Positions 11,820 to 19,860 of a stretch of 22,542 nucleotides of DNA are shown here, piece after piece. This DNA is from a virus. The notes under the pieces are model-generated. The model made no database searches and was not told the origin of the DNA. It was given only the letters and a program-made list of their open reading frames with translations. Both the position numbers and the translations under genes were made by a program. The stretch is from the IMG/VR virus record IMGVR_UViG_3300007734_000482, positions 1 to 22,542 of that record; one strand, given 5' to 3'. Each line of letters begins with the position of its first letter. Position 1 is the stretch's first letter.

Positions 11820-12575
11820 TCAGGTGGTCTTGCCGAGCGCCTCGGGCGCTGCGGCGGTGCCGGCGGACTGCCGGACACGGGAGAACGGACGAAGCTGCCG
11901 GCCGAGGCGTCGCTCGAGCACGGTCTTGGCCTCATCGCGTCCCTGCTCATCGAGCCACGGCCCGTAGACCTTGCGGCCGAGCTCGAAGGCGTACTTGCCC
12001 TTCACGCGCACCCGGCGCGCTTGGCGGCGCTGGTCGGGCGCGAGGCGCAAGATGGCCTTCTCGCGCGCCTGACGGCTCCTCCACGGGCCGTAGAGGCGCG
12101 GGGTGGCCGTGGGGTCCTCGAGGAAGTACACGCGCTCCTTCTCGGGCCTGCCGTGGCGCAGCTCGGGCGAGACCACGATGGTCGCGCCGGCAAGGCTCCT
12201 CACGCGCCTGGCGACAGAGTCGGAGGTGTTGCCCTCGATGGTGTTCCACACGCCGGGGGAGACCTCGGAGACCAGCATCCCCACGTGCGTGCCGCACCAC
12301 ACGATGAGGGCACCGGGCACGGGGGTGCTCGTGACCCAGCCCTTCTCGCGCCCGCGTGAGCAGATGACTGCGGTGGCCGGGTGGCTCACGTCGGTCACGC
12401 CCGCCTCGCGCAGCCAGGCCGAGCAGGCCATGCCACACCAGGGCTCGTAGCGCATCGACCAGTAGCGCTCCCACTTGGTGATCGGCCCGCCGCCGTCGTC
12501 GTTGCTACCCGGCGGCTTCTCGCGCACGCCGATGTAGCGGGCGGCCGTGGCCACGACCCGCTGGTTAGGTGTCAC
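11820..12575 (-). CDS. Endolysin with CHAP-like cysteine peptidase/amidase domain
   Basis: This is a 251-residue protein from GTG 12575, with AGGAAG upstream. Residues 1-135 form a CHAP/NlpC-P60-type domain with Cys47 in 'YEPWCGMACSAWL', His97 in 'CGTHVGMLV' and an Asn/Glu pair in 'NTIEGNTS' (111-118). These enzymes cut peptide or amide bonds in peptidoglycan. The C-terminal 100 residues are basic and carry two copies of a YGPW unit (162-165 and 204-207), each followed by a charged helix with an Arg-Glu/Asp pair. They may be a wall-binding module. There is no signal peptide, so export needs the holin. Confidence 0.8.
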   Translation of the reverse strand: MTPNQRVVATAARYIGVREKPPGSNDDGGGPITKWERYWSMRYEPWCGMACSAWLREAGVTDVSHPATAVICSRGREKGWVTSTPVPGALIVWCGTHVGMLVSEVSPGVWNTIEGNTSDSVARRVRSLAGATIVVSPELRHGRPEKERVYFLEDPTATPRLYGPWRSRQAREKAILRLAPDQRRQARRVRVKGKYAFELGRKVYGPWLDEQGRDEAKTVLERRLGRQLRPFSRVRQSAGTAAAPEALGKTT

Positions 12576-12592
12576 TGCCTGCTTCCTTTCGG

Positions 12593-12919
12593 TTAGAGGA
12601 AGTACCCGATCAGGGCGCCGAGGATCACCAGGAACGACCCGGTGAGCAGCGCCCACACGCGCGCGGAGATGACGGCGCCTCTTGCCTCGTCCTCGTCCTC
12701 ATGCGAGTCGGCGATGCGGGCGCGCACCTGCAGCTCGCCGACCTGGTTCTCGAGCTTGCCGACGCGGCCGTTCTGCGTCTTGACCTTGTCCTCGAGGGCG
12801 GCCAGCTTGTCGCCGACCCGCACGATCTCGCCCTCCATGAGCGCGTGATGCCTCGCGCTCTCGCGCTCCATGTTGCCGAGGCGGTCGAAGATGGCCTCGA
12901 GGCGTCCTGCGTCGGTCAC
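12593..12919 (-). CDS. Coiled-coil protein with C-terminal membrane anchor (XhlA-like lysis protein candidate)
   Basis: This is a 108-residue protein from GTG 12919, overlapping the tail gene stop (GTGA). Residues 5-70 form a heptad-rich coiled coil ('ALEDKVKTQNGRVGKLENQV'), followed by an acidic linker. Residues 87-107 are a strong membrane segment ending in 'IGYFL'. This is the order found in haemolysin XhlA-type lysis proteins, placed just upstream of endolysin as here. It may be a second holin or a holin partner. Confidence 0.6.
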   Translation of the reverse strand: MTDAGRLEAIFDRLGNMERESARHHALMEGEIVRVGDKLAALEDKVKTQNGRVGKLENQVGELQVRARIADSHEDEDEARGAVISARVWALLTGSFLVILGALIGYFL

Positions 12920-13416
12920 GATGCGGACTCGTAGATGATGAAACCCTGCAGCACGTCGTTGTTGGTGACCTGCACGCTGCCGGTGGGTCCGAGCGGGTTT
13001 CCGTCGGCGTCCTTGTAGAAGATGACCGCGGTGGTCGTGTTTCCGATGACGGTGCCGACGTAGTTGGTGATCGTTGCATCGAGGAACCTGTACGAGCCGG
13101 CGATCGAGGTGGATGCGCGGGCAGTGGGGGCCGCCGTGCCACCGCTTCCGAAACCAAGCGTCACCGTTCCGCCAGCGGTGCCCGACGTGGTCGCAGTCAG
13201 GTTGAAGTAGGCGACGACCAGGCGGCCGACCTTCAGGTACTTCGAGTCGTTGTTGGTCACCGTCACGGCAACGGTCTGCGTCAGTGTCGGCGTCCATGAC
13301 GTCCACGCCGTGAAGAACGGGGCGAGCTCGACCATGTTGGCCTGCACGTCCGCGTTGTATCGACTGGCCGTGAGCACATCTCCCGTCGACACCGTCGTTG
13401 GGGTGTTCCAGGGCAT
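12916..13416 (-). CDS. Tail tip or fibre-type minor structural protein
   Basis: This is a 166-residue protein from ATG 13416, with AAGGAG upstream. It opens with 'MPWNTPTTVSTGDVLTASRY', a start common in actinophage tail-associated proteins ('G..LTA..wN'). Residues 45-166 are Thr/Ser/Gly-rich beta strands as in receptor-binding or decoration domains. It is the last structural-type gene before the lysis genes. The receptor is unknown. Confidence 0.65.
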   Translation of the reverse strand: MPWNTPTTVSTGDVLTASRYNADVQANMVELAPFFTAWTSWTPTLTQTVAVTVTNNDSKYLKVGRLVVAYFNLTATTSGTAGGTVTLGFGSGGTAAPTARASTSIAGSYRFLDATITNYVGTVIGNTTTAVIFYKDADGNPLGPTGSVQVTNNDVLQGFIIYESAS

Positions 13417-13428
13417 CTCATTCTCTCC

Positions 13429-14397
13429 TTAGTAGGTCAGGCGCGGGTAGATCTGCTCGACCCACGCCCCGGCCACGCGCCTGTAGTAGCGGCCGGTGTC
13501 GGACTCGAGGATGTAGTCGCCGTTGGTCGGCGACGAGGGGCGCGAGGCGTTGGTGCACACGGTGTAGGTGACCGTGCCGTCGGGCGGCGCGAACGTGCCC
13601 TGGGTGCTGCTGCCGAAGATGAACGGCGGAGTCCCGTAGTCGGACATGGTGTAGGTCACGACGTAGCGGTTACCGCCGTCGGTGATCTCGGTCTCGATGC
13701 CCTCGATGATGTAGTCACCTGAGGTGCCGGCCACGGTGTCGTTGACCGTTACTCGGTCCTGCAGCTCGAGAGAGAGCATCTGTGTCGTGGCCGCCGCGGG
13801 GCCGCCGTCCATCTCGATCGTCACCGGCGCGACGAAAGACGAGCGGATGTTGACGATGAACTGCGCAAGGCTGAGGGCCTGCGCGTCGCTCGCCAGGTAT
13901 TCGCTCTGGATCTCCTGCCCGTCGCACACTCCGTAGAGCTTCACGCTGATGGGGTTTTGCGCGATCTGCGGAGTGCCGGTCGTCAGAGTGTTGGGCGACG
14001 CCCCGGCAGCGCCTGCCTGAGACTGCCTGGCTACCGCCTGGCGGTTGACCAGCTGATCGAACTCGAAGCCCGGCTGGCTGGTCAGCGCGTAGGTGGTGAT
14101 CGTTGCGGTCGAGCTGGTGCGCCTCGCACGGCTTTCGCGCTCCTCAAACGTGGCGCGGCCATCGCGGTCGAGATAGAACACGCCGCGCTCTGCCTCGAGC
14201 AGGTCCTGGATGAGCGTGAGAGCGCTCTTGCTGCCGTCGGCGTTGCCGACTGTGATCGTGTCGCCGGTATCCAGCGCGCCGGTATTGCGCGTTCCGTCAG
14301 CCTTGATGCCGCCTTTCCAGAGCGTGCGGTCGTTGAAGTCGATCCCGTCGAGGATCTGGCCGATCCGCCCGCCGGTAGTCGTCGAGAACCAGCTCAT
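13429..14397 (-). CDS. Minor tail protein, C-terminal part of a two-gene pair
   Basis: This is a 322-residue protein from ATG 14397-14395, overlapping the stop of the previous gene (ATGA). It begins with 'GGRIGQILDGIDFND' and continues with 'LLEAERGVFYLDRDGRATFE'. In many actinophage tail proteins these motifs form the second half of one protein of about 500 residues whose first half matches the neighbour at 14394. The middle is beta-rich with strands of a tail-hub type fold. The C-terminal 70 residues are Thr/Ser/Gly/Pro-rich ('SSPTNGDYILESDTGRYYRR'). Confidence 0.75.
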   Translation of the reverse strand: MSWFSTTTGGRIGQILDGIDFNDRTLWKGGIKADGTRNTGALDTGDTITVGNADGSKSALTLIQDLLEAERGVFYLDRDGRATFEERESRARRTSSTATITTYALTSQPGFEFDQLVNRQAVARQSQAGAAGASPNTLTTGTPQIAQNPISVKLYGVCDGQEIQSEYLASDAQALSLAQFIVNIRSSFVAPVTIEMDGGPAAATTQMLSLELQDRVTVNDTVAGTSGDYIIEGIETEITDGGNRYVVTYTMSDYGTPPFIFGSSTQGTFAPPDGTVTYTVCTNASRPSSPTNGDYILESDTGRYYRRVAGAWVEQIYPRLTY

Positions 14398-15023
14398 CCG
14401 GCGGCCGTCCTCACGAGGCCCGCGCGCGACGTGGAGGTGAGCGTCGCCGAGGTGACGTCCGTGGTGGTGCCGGCATCCGGCGTGAAGGAGTCAGCGCCCG
14501 TTCCGCCGTTGGTCGTCGAGAGCGCGGGGTCCACGGGGAACACGCGGCTGAGCACGAGCATCAGGTCGACGCACGACAGCCTGCAGATGCCCGTGGCGTA
14601 GTCAAAGCGTGCCGAGCGGATGAACCCCCAGAACACGCCGTAGGTTGTGCTCGTGGCCGGGTCTGTCGCGCGGATGCGGATCGGGCGCATGGGGACGAAG
14701 CCGGGCGCGTTGGCGCTGTTGAGCAGCGAGCTCTTGTTCGCGGGGTTCCAGTAGGAGCGATCCGACGGGCGCATCATCTCGAGCTCGGCCGTCCCGGCGT
14801 TGATCTGACCGAGGATGTCGTCGCGCCCGCGCTTGACGCGGATGCTCTGCACGTCGGTGGTTACGTCGTCATACGCGCCGGTGAAGAACGCGGTGTAGGC
14901 GTTCGAGAACACCTCCGCGGTTCGCACGACGCCGTTGATCGTCTGAAAGGCGATCGGGAAGGTGAGCACCTGCGACTGCGCGGCGTTCCAGCCGATCTGC
15001 ACGCTGTAGGTGGGGACCGCCAC
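14394..15023 (-). CDS. Minor tail protein, N-terminal part of a two-gene pair
   Basis: This is a 209-residue protein from GTG 15023, 4 bases after the tape measure stop. It contains the tail protein signature of a virion rim domain: 'IRVKRGRDDILGQINAGTAE', 'FVPMRPIRIRA' and 'VFWGFIRSARFDY', followed by 'CRLSCVDLMLVLSR'. It ends in a Thr/Ser-rich stretch, where related single-chain proteins carry on into the 'RIG..LD' half now encoded by the next gene. It is likely to sit at the tail tip after the tape measure. Confidence 0.75.
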   Translation of the reverse strand: MAVPTYSVQIGWNAAQSQVLTFPIAFQTINGVVRTAEVFSNAYTAFFTGAYDDVTTDVQSIRVKRGRDDILGQINAGTAELEMMRPSDRSYWNPANKSSLLNSANAPGFVPMRPIRIRATDPATSTTYGVFWGFIRSARFDYATGICRLSCVDLMLVLSRVFPVDPALSTTNGGTGADSFTPDAGTTTDVTSATLTSTSRAGLVRTAAG

Positions 15024-15027
15024 GGCC

Positions 15028-17733
15028 TTAGACAGCCAGCCTCACGAGGCGGTCGAGCTCGGGCCTGAGCATGCGGGCGGCGTCCTTGGCGTTCATCACG
15101 CCGTTGAACGTGAGGTTGATGCTCGACCCGCCGATGCCGGTGGTGCGAAGCATCTTTCGGGCCCGGGGCCCCTCGAGCGGCAGCACGGCCTCGCGGCCGG
15201 CTTCGCCGATCAGGGCGTTGGTCGGGCCCATGGTGATGCCGCCGGCGGCGAGCTTGACGCCGTAGCGCGGCGCGGCGTTCTTCTTCCAGGCGTTGAGCTT
15301 CTTGTTGACCCAGGCGCCCTTCGGGTTGTCCTTCTTCCAGGCGTCGCCCTTCTCATCCCACTGGCCCTCGAGGTTCTGCCGGACGTTCTCGACAGCGCGG
15401 TCCCAGGTCTCGCTGGGCTTCTCCACCGAGCCCGTGCCGGCGGCCACCGAGTCGGAGCCCGAGATCTGCTGGATCTCCTTGATCTGCGCCTTGAGCGTGT
15501 CCAGGGCCAGCTTGAACTGCAGCGCGAAGGCTTCTCCCAGCGACGCCCCGGCCTCGCCACCGATCAGCGCGTCGAGCTCGGTGTTGAACTGCTCTGCGCT
15601 CATCTTGCCCGAGGCGAACCTGGCGGCGAGGTTGTTGACCTTGTCCTCGTTCGCCTTGCGGTCGGCCTCGACCGACGCGCGCATGTTGTCGATCTCCTTC
15701 TGCGTGTTGAAGTCGTCCAGCGCCGTCTCGGCGTCTTTGCGCGCCTTCGTCGCGTCGGCGAGCTCCTTCTGCGCGGCGGTCTGATCCTCAGCGGTGCTGA
15801 GCGCTGCCTGCTTCGCGGCCTCCTCTTCCTTGGCTGCCGTGATCGCGTCCTCGAGCTGCTTCTTCTGACGATCGGACTGCGCGCTGGCAAACTCGGCCTC
15901 CTTGGCCGAGAGCTTGTCGCTGCCGCCCTGCCCGCGCGCCTGAGCGAACAGGGACGCGAAGCTGCCGGCGAGGCCCATGACGTTGCTCTTGGCGCTTGCG
16001 ACGGCGCTCTTCATCACGCCGATGAGCGCGGTGGTCACCGCGCCCTTCTTGCGCTGCATGCCTGCCTTGATGCCGTCCGCCAGTGGCTCGCCGATCTGGC
16101 GCGCCGTGACCTCCGACGGCGACTTGATGCCCGCCTCCTGCTTGGCCTGCGCGATGCCCTGGCGGATGACCTCAGCGATGGCGCCGCTGACCTCGGGCGA
16201 TCCGGAGCGCACGCCCACGGCGATGCCACCGCTGAGCGCGGTGCCGACCGGCTGGGCCTTGGCGCCGGCCGTGCCCTTGGCCGCTCCGGCGGCTCCGGAG
16301 AGCATGGTGTTCATGCCCTGCGTGACCTTGCCCTTGCCGCCGGTGATGCCGAGAGCCACGGCGTCGGGCAGCTTGCCGCCCTGCCCCTTGAGCGCGTTCA
16401 CGACAGGGTTGATCGCGCCCGGGTCGCCGGCGAGGCCCAGCATGTTCGACACAGCCGACTTGATGAGGCCGGGCAGCGAGCCGATGCCGCGCACGATGAA
16501 CTGCACGACCTGCTTGCCGAGGTCATACGCGGCGGTGAGCAGGCCCTTGGCGGCGTTCCACAGCGCCACGGGGATGCCCTTGATGAACGAGATGATCCCC
16601 TGGACGATCGACGAGCCGATGTTCTTGATCGACTCCCAGGCGCCGCGGAAGTCCCCGCGCAGGATTGAGGAGACCAGCCGGAGCACGCCGGCGATGGTCT
16701 GGAACGTCGACTTCACGATGCCGCCGAACGAGGTCACGATCGGCGTGATGACCGACTGGATCTGCGGCCAGTATTGCCGGAAGATCTGCACGATCGAGAC
16801 CACGATCGAGCCGATGCTGCTGCCGATCGACTGGAACGTCGGCAGCAGGTAGGTGCTGAACCACGTCCACACCTGCTGGGCGACCTGCTGGATGCGCGGC
16901 CAGTTCTGCTGGAAGAACGTCGTGGTGCCGTTGATGGCGGCTGTGAGTCCCGGGAGCACCGCAGATGCGAGCGGCGCGATTGCGGCCACCGCGCCCTGCG
17001 TGAGGTCCTCGAAGGCGCGCTTGGCCTTCTCGACCTGCCCCGGTGTGGTCTCGCCGAAGGCACGGGCCGATCCGCCGACCTGAGTCTCGAGCTCCTTCAG
17101 GATGAGCTTCTGCGCCTGAGCGGTCTGGCCCGTCGCCACCAGCGACTTGATGGTCTCCTTCTGGCTGGCGGTGAACTGCACGCCGGCACGGCCGAGGGCG
17201 CTGATGCCCTTCACGGGGTCGTTGAGCGCCTTGCCGACCATCATGGCGCTCGAGCCCATGTCCTTGCCGAGCGCGACCGACAGATCCATCGTCGCCCTGG
17301 TGGCGCGGTCGAAGATCTTGTCGGGCCCGCGGTTGCTGATCTGCGTGAAGGTCAGCAGCAGGTTCTGCGCGCCCTGGATGGCGTCGTCCTGCAGGCCGGT
17401 CTGGCGCTGCAGGGCGCTGGCCAGACCCTCGATGTGCTGCACGGTGACGCCGGCCGCGCCGCCGGTCGACTTGATGGCCGCCGCGGTCTGCGCGGACATC
17501 TTCTGCGCCTCGGAGAACTCGCGGATGCCGGTCTGGAACGCGCTGACCAGACCCTGCCCGATGGCGATGGTCGCGCCGGCGGTGGCACCGGCCAGCATGC
17601 CCATTCCAATCGAGCCGAGCTTCGAGCCGCGCTTGCCGAATCCCGAGGCCGCGCTGTCGGCCTGGCGGAAGGCACGCACCATCGACGAGGCATCGCCGAC
17701 AATGGCGACCTCGACCTTGCGGGTCGCGGCCAT
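15028..17733 (-). CDS. Tail tape measure protein
   Basis: This is a 901-residue protein from ATG 17733-17731, sharing one base with the stop of the tail-chaperone extension. Sections seen: an N-terminal domain with a hydrophobic Gly/Ala segment at 42-66; a 'TFTQISNRGPDKIFDRATRA' region (about 130-150) typical of phage tape measures; a long hydrophobic alpha-helical middle (255-450) with membrane-like stretches; Gly/Ala-rich spacing (450-540); a coiled coil at about 610-730 rich in Lys, Glu and Ala; and a C-terminal 'GRE.VLPLEGPRARKML' box common in tail length proteins. With about 0.15 nm per residue, the tail would be roughly 135 nm long. Confidence 0.93.
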   Translation of the reverse strand: MAATRKVEVAIVGDASSMVRAFRQADSAASGFGKRGSKLGSIGMGMLAGATAGATIAIGQGLVSAFQTGIREFSEAQKMSAQTAAAIKSTGGAAGVTVQHIEGLASALQRQTGLQDDAIQGAQNLLLTFTQISNRGPDKIFDRATRATMDLSVALGKDMGSSAMMVGKALNDPVKGISALGRAGVQFTASQKETIKSLVATGQTAQAQKLILKELETQVGGSARAFGETTPGQVEKAKRAFEDLTQGAVAAIAPLASAVLPGLTAAINGTTTFFQQNWPRIQQVAQQVWTWFSTYLLPTFQSIGSSIGSIVVSIVQIFRQYWPQIQSVITPIVTSFGGIVKSTFQTIAGVLRLVSSILRGDFRGAWESIKNIGSSIVQGIISFIKGIPVALWNAAKGLLTAAYDLGKQVVQFIVRGIGSLPGLIKSAVSNMLGLAGDPGAINPVVNALKGQGGKLPDAVALGITGGKGKVTQGMNTMLSGAAGAAKGTAGAKAQPVGTALSGGIAVGVRSGSPEVSGAIAEVIRQGIAQAKQEAGIKSPSEVTARQIGEPLADGIKAGMQRKKGAVTTALIGVMKSAVASAKSNVMGLAGSFASLFAQARGQGGSDKLSAKEAEFASAQSDRQKKQLEDAITAAKEEEAAKQAALSTAEDQTAAQKELADATKARKDAETALDDFNTQKEIDNMRASVEADRKANEDKVNNLAARFASGKMSAEQFNTELDALIGGEAGASLGEAFALQFKLALDTLKAQIKEIQQISGSDSVAAGTGSVEKPSETWDRAVENVRQNLEGQWDEKGDAWKKDNPKGAWVNKKLNAWKKNAAPRYGVKLAAGGITMGPTNALIGEAGREAVLPLEGPRARKMLRTTGIGGSSINLTFNGVMNAKDAARMLRPELDRLVRLAV

Positions 17734-18184
17734 TAGTGGTTACTCCGGCTCATCTGCTTGATGTCCTTGCCCAGGGCCTCGATCTCGGCTTGCGTGAAGT
17801 CCTGCATCTGCCAGGGGTAGATCCCGTAGACCCTTAGGAGTCCTGGGTTCCACCAGGCTCGGGGGTCGTCTGAGGTGCGTCGCTTGCGTCCTCTGCCGCC
17901 TCGCTGGCGGCCGGGGTAGGGTCCTCTTCAACCTCCACGCGGATCGCGCCGAACTCGAGGTTCTCGAGGGCCTCAATCGGAGCTGCGTCGCCGGCGCGCT
18001 CGGCGGCGATCTGCGAGATGGCGACGATCACGTCAGTGTCGCCTGCCAGCAGCGCGTCCTCGATCTCGCCGGCACGGATGCCGGTCAGCGTCTTGATGCG
18101 CCCCATCTCGCGGTAGGTGAAAGCCTCCGGCATGGGGTAGCGCTTCGGGCCCTCGGGCCACTCGATGACGATCTCGTTTGCCAC
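17733..18184 (-). CDS. Tail assembly chaperone, long form via -1 frameshift (gpGT-type)
   Basis: The 17834-18184 frame continues in the -1 frame to a TAA at 17735-17733, which overlaps the tape measure ATG. The fused product would be about 150 residues: 108 from the upstream frame, then 42 starting with RAWWNPGLLRVYGIYPWQ. That extension, with 'YGIYPWQMQDFTQ', is the usual C-terminal part of actinophage tail chaperones, and the downstream frame has no ribosome-binding site or good start of its own. As in lambda G/GT, both forms are expected to coat the tape measure before tube assembly. Confidence 0.75.
17834..18184 (-). CDS. Tail assembly chaperone, short form (gpG-type)
   Basis: This is a 116-residue protein from GTG 18184, with AAAGGA upstream. 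The helical, acidic body ('AFTYREMGRIKTLTGIRAGE', then 'DVIVAISQIAAERAG') and an Asp/Glu/Ala/Pro-rich tail match tail assembly chaperones, which lie between tail tube and tape measure genes. It ends at a TAA in 17836-17834. The frameshift site precedes that stop by 8 codons. Confidence 0.8.
   Translation of the reverse strand: MANEIVIEWPEGPKRYPMPEAFTYREMGRIKTLTGIRAGEIEDALLAGDTDVIVAISQIAAERAGDAAPIEALENLEFGAIRVEVEEDPTPAASEAAEDASDAPQTTPEPGGTQDS
17861..17865 (-). other. Candidate -1 ribosomal frameshift site (C5 run)
   Basis: On the minus strand, codons ACC CCC GAG contain five C in a row. A Pro-tRNA on CCC (17863-17861) can re-pair fully after slipping back one base, and reading then enters the 42-codon extension frame. 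This is the only run of this kind in the overlap before the short-form stop. No stimulating RNA structure was worked out. Confidence 0.6.
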
Positions 18185-18198
18185 GAGCGTCCTTTCCG

Positions 18199-18639
18199 TT
18201 AGAGGTCGTTCTTGCTGAGGAAGGTGTCGAGCCAGTGATCCATCGCGCGCTCGACCTGGGCCTCGCTGGTCTCAGCTGCGGGCCACAGGAACGGACGTGC
18301 GCGACGGGGGTCGAACTCGTAGATGGCGGGGTACCGATACCCGCCGGGGTACTTCTTGCTCTTCTTCTTGGCCTTGGCCTCGACGAACACGCCCTGCTGG
18401 CGCACGGTGGGCACGATCTTGCTGGCGAGGTTGCCGGTGGTACCGACGAGGCCATTGGCCCTGGCGATGAACTTCGCCTTGTCGGCCACGATCTGCCCGA
18501 CGTCCTTGAGGCCGTCGCGCACCTCGCCCTTGGCCGTCTTGTTGACCTTGTTGAGGTCGCGTTGAAGCTGGGCGAGACCCTCGACCTGCAGGGTCCCGCC
18601 GAACGTCGCAGAGCGAAGTGCTCTGCCCCCACGTGCCAT
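18199..18639 (-). CDS. HK97 gp10-like tail/neck protein
   Basis: This is a 146-residue protein from ATG 18639-18637, 2 bases after the tail tube stop. A helical start ('GLAQLQRDLNKVNKTAKGEV') is followed by 'IVADKAKFIARA', 'VGTTGNLASKI' and a basic 'AKAKKKSKKYPGGYRYPAIY' strand. This order matches HK97 gp10-type proteins at the head-tail junction. In most phages this gene precedes the tail tube; here it follows. It may instead be a tail component with the same fold. Confidence 0.7.
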   Translation of the reverse strand: MARGGRALRSATFGGTLQVEGLAQLQRDLNKVNKTAKGEVRDGLKDVGQIVADKAKFIARANGLVGTTGNLASKIVPTVRQQGVFVEAKAKKKSKKYPGGYRYPAIYEFDPRRARPFLWPAAETSEAQVERAMDHWLDTFLSKNDL

Positions 18640-18641
18640 GA

Positions 18642-19646
18642 CTACGAAGCCGTGTCCGAGGTCAGGTAGTTGATGGTGATCGGCTGGTTGGTGCCGTCGT
18701 TGAGAACCTTGAACGGGATCTCCTGCGTCAGCACGTCCGGCCCACCGATCTGCGGATCGCCGCCGGTGTCGAAGCGCGCCTTGGCAATGTCGATCTCGAA
18801 GTAGGGGAACGTCGAGCCCTCGATCGCGGTCGCCGCGGTCCACTTGGCGTTGATCGCCGCCTGGGTGTTGTTGACGAAGCGGTTGTAGGCGGTCAGGCCG
18901 TTGAACTCGAGGGTCACCGTGCCGGTGATCTCGGTCATGCCGGCGATGATCGGCTCGCTCATCGTCGCCCCGCCCAGGAAGTAGCGGTCGGACTTGAGGT
19001 TGTTGTTGATCTCGATCTCGAAGTCGGTGACCACGGCGACCGAGGAGCCGCCGATCGAGACCACGCCCTGCGTCCAGTAGAACTGCTCATACGCAGCGGC
19101 GCTGCCCGTGGTCGGGTAGGTGGCCGTGGCGAGCGACTGCGCGGTGGTCAGGTCCTGGCCGACGAAGGAGATCTCCGACTGCAGGATCTCGTCGACCGAC
19201 GAGCTGAACGTCGCGGAGTCGACCTTCATCCCGAGGAAGCTGAACGGCTGCACGACGCCGGCGCTCGAGGTGTCCGGCCGGCCGACCTGCACGGTGAGCG
19301 ACGTGCCGAAGATGTCGCCCAGCGTGTGCGCGTGCAGGCGGGCGAGCGTGGCGCCCGACGGAGTGCTGATCGAGCTCGACCCCAGCACGTGCTTGAGGAT
19401 GAGGCCGTAACCCTTGGTGGCGGGCTCAAGCGTCACCGAGCCCTCGACGCGCTTCTGACCGGGCGCGTAGCGGTCGGTGCGAAGCACCCTGTTGTTGGCA
19501 CGAAGGCCGGCCGACTCCACCCGCTCGATCTGGTACTCGAGCGACTCCTCGAGGAACTCGAGGAACCGGGTGGGCGTCTGGTACGTACCGAACGTGCTGC
19601 TCTCGGCGAGACCCAGCTGGGCCGCGAGCGCTGACCTGATGGCCAT
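18642..19646 (-). CDS. Major tail (tube) protein
   Basis: This is a 334-residue protein from ATG 19646-19644, with a GAGGAGGAG ribosome-binding site. Its N-terminus contains 'SSTFGTYQTPTRFLEFLEES', a tail tube entry seen in actinophages. It has a beta-rich core with 'RVEGSVTLEPATKGYGLILK' and 'VTDFEIEINNNLKSDRYFLG', and a closing beta domain ('EITGTVTLEFNGLTAYNRFV'). It lies between tail terminator and chaperone genes, as tube proteins do. It is longer than many tube proteins, perhaps because of an added surface domain. Confidence 0.85.
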   Translation of the reverse strand: MAIRSALAAQLGLAESSTFGTYQTPTRFLEFLEESLEYQIERVESAGLRANNRVLRTDRYAPGQKRVEGSVTLEPATKGYGLILKHVLGSSSISTPSGATLARLHAHTLGDIFGTSLTVQVGRPDTSSAGVVQPFSFLGMKVDSATFSSSVDEILQSEISFVGQDLTTAQSLATATYPTTGSAAAYEQFYWTQGVVSIGGSSVAVVTDFEIEINNNLKSDRYFLGGATMSEPIIAGMTEITGTVTLEFNGLTAYNRFVNNTQAAINAKWTAATAIEGSTFPYFEIDIAKARFDTGGDPQIGGPDVLTQEIPFKVLNDGTNQPITINYLTSDTAS

Positions 19647-19649
19647 CTG

Positions 19650-19850
19650 TTACTCCTCCTCGGCCTTTGGGGCCTTCTTGGTGTTCTTGGGCGCGGGCGG
19701 TTCGTCCGCGATCCACTCCCCGTTTACGAGCAGGCTCTTGGCCACCTCGTCGGGGAAGGCGGTGGGCTCGCCGTGCATCGCCGTCAGGACCCGCCCGTCG
19801 GCGAGCGGGACGTCGACGCCGTCGTGCGGCCCCAGGTAGGTGATCTTCAC
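19650..19850 (-). CDS. Small acidic-tailed phage protein
   Basis: This 66-residue protein runs from GTG 19850, with GGAGG upstream. It has a short beta-type domain at 1-50 ('MKITYLGPHDGVDVPLADGR' and 'LLVNGEWIADE') and a Lys/Glu-rich tail ('APKNTKKAPKAEEE'). Similar small proteins lie between head-completion and tail tube genes in actinophages without a known role. It is coupled to the tail tube gene (gap 3). Confidence 0.65.
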   Translation of the reverse strand: MKITYLGPHDGVDVPLADGRVLTAMHGEPTAFPDEVAKSLLVNGEWIADEPPAPKNTKKAPKAEEE

Positions 19851-19860
19851 GGCTTGCCTC

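Noticed and set aside
12257-12264. GGGGAGAC inside the endolysin gene as another repeat copy
   Set aside because: It matches 8 bases but not the leading T or the flanks. A single chance hit in coding sequence is expected.
15010-17736. Long plus-strand open frames across the tape measure gene
   Set aside because: They are mirror frames of a clear tape measure protein. They are Leu/Arg/Gly-rich with no domain, and no plus-strand promoter or ribosome-binding site was seen.
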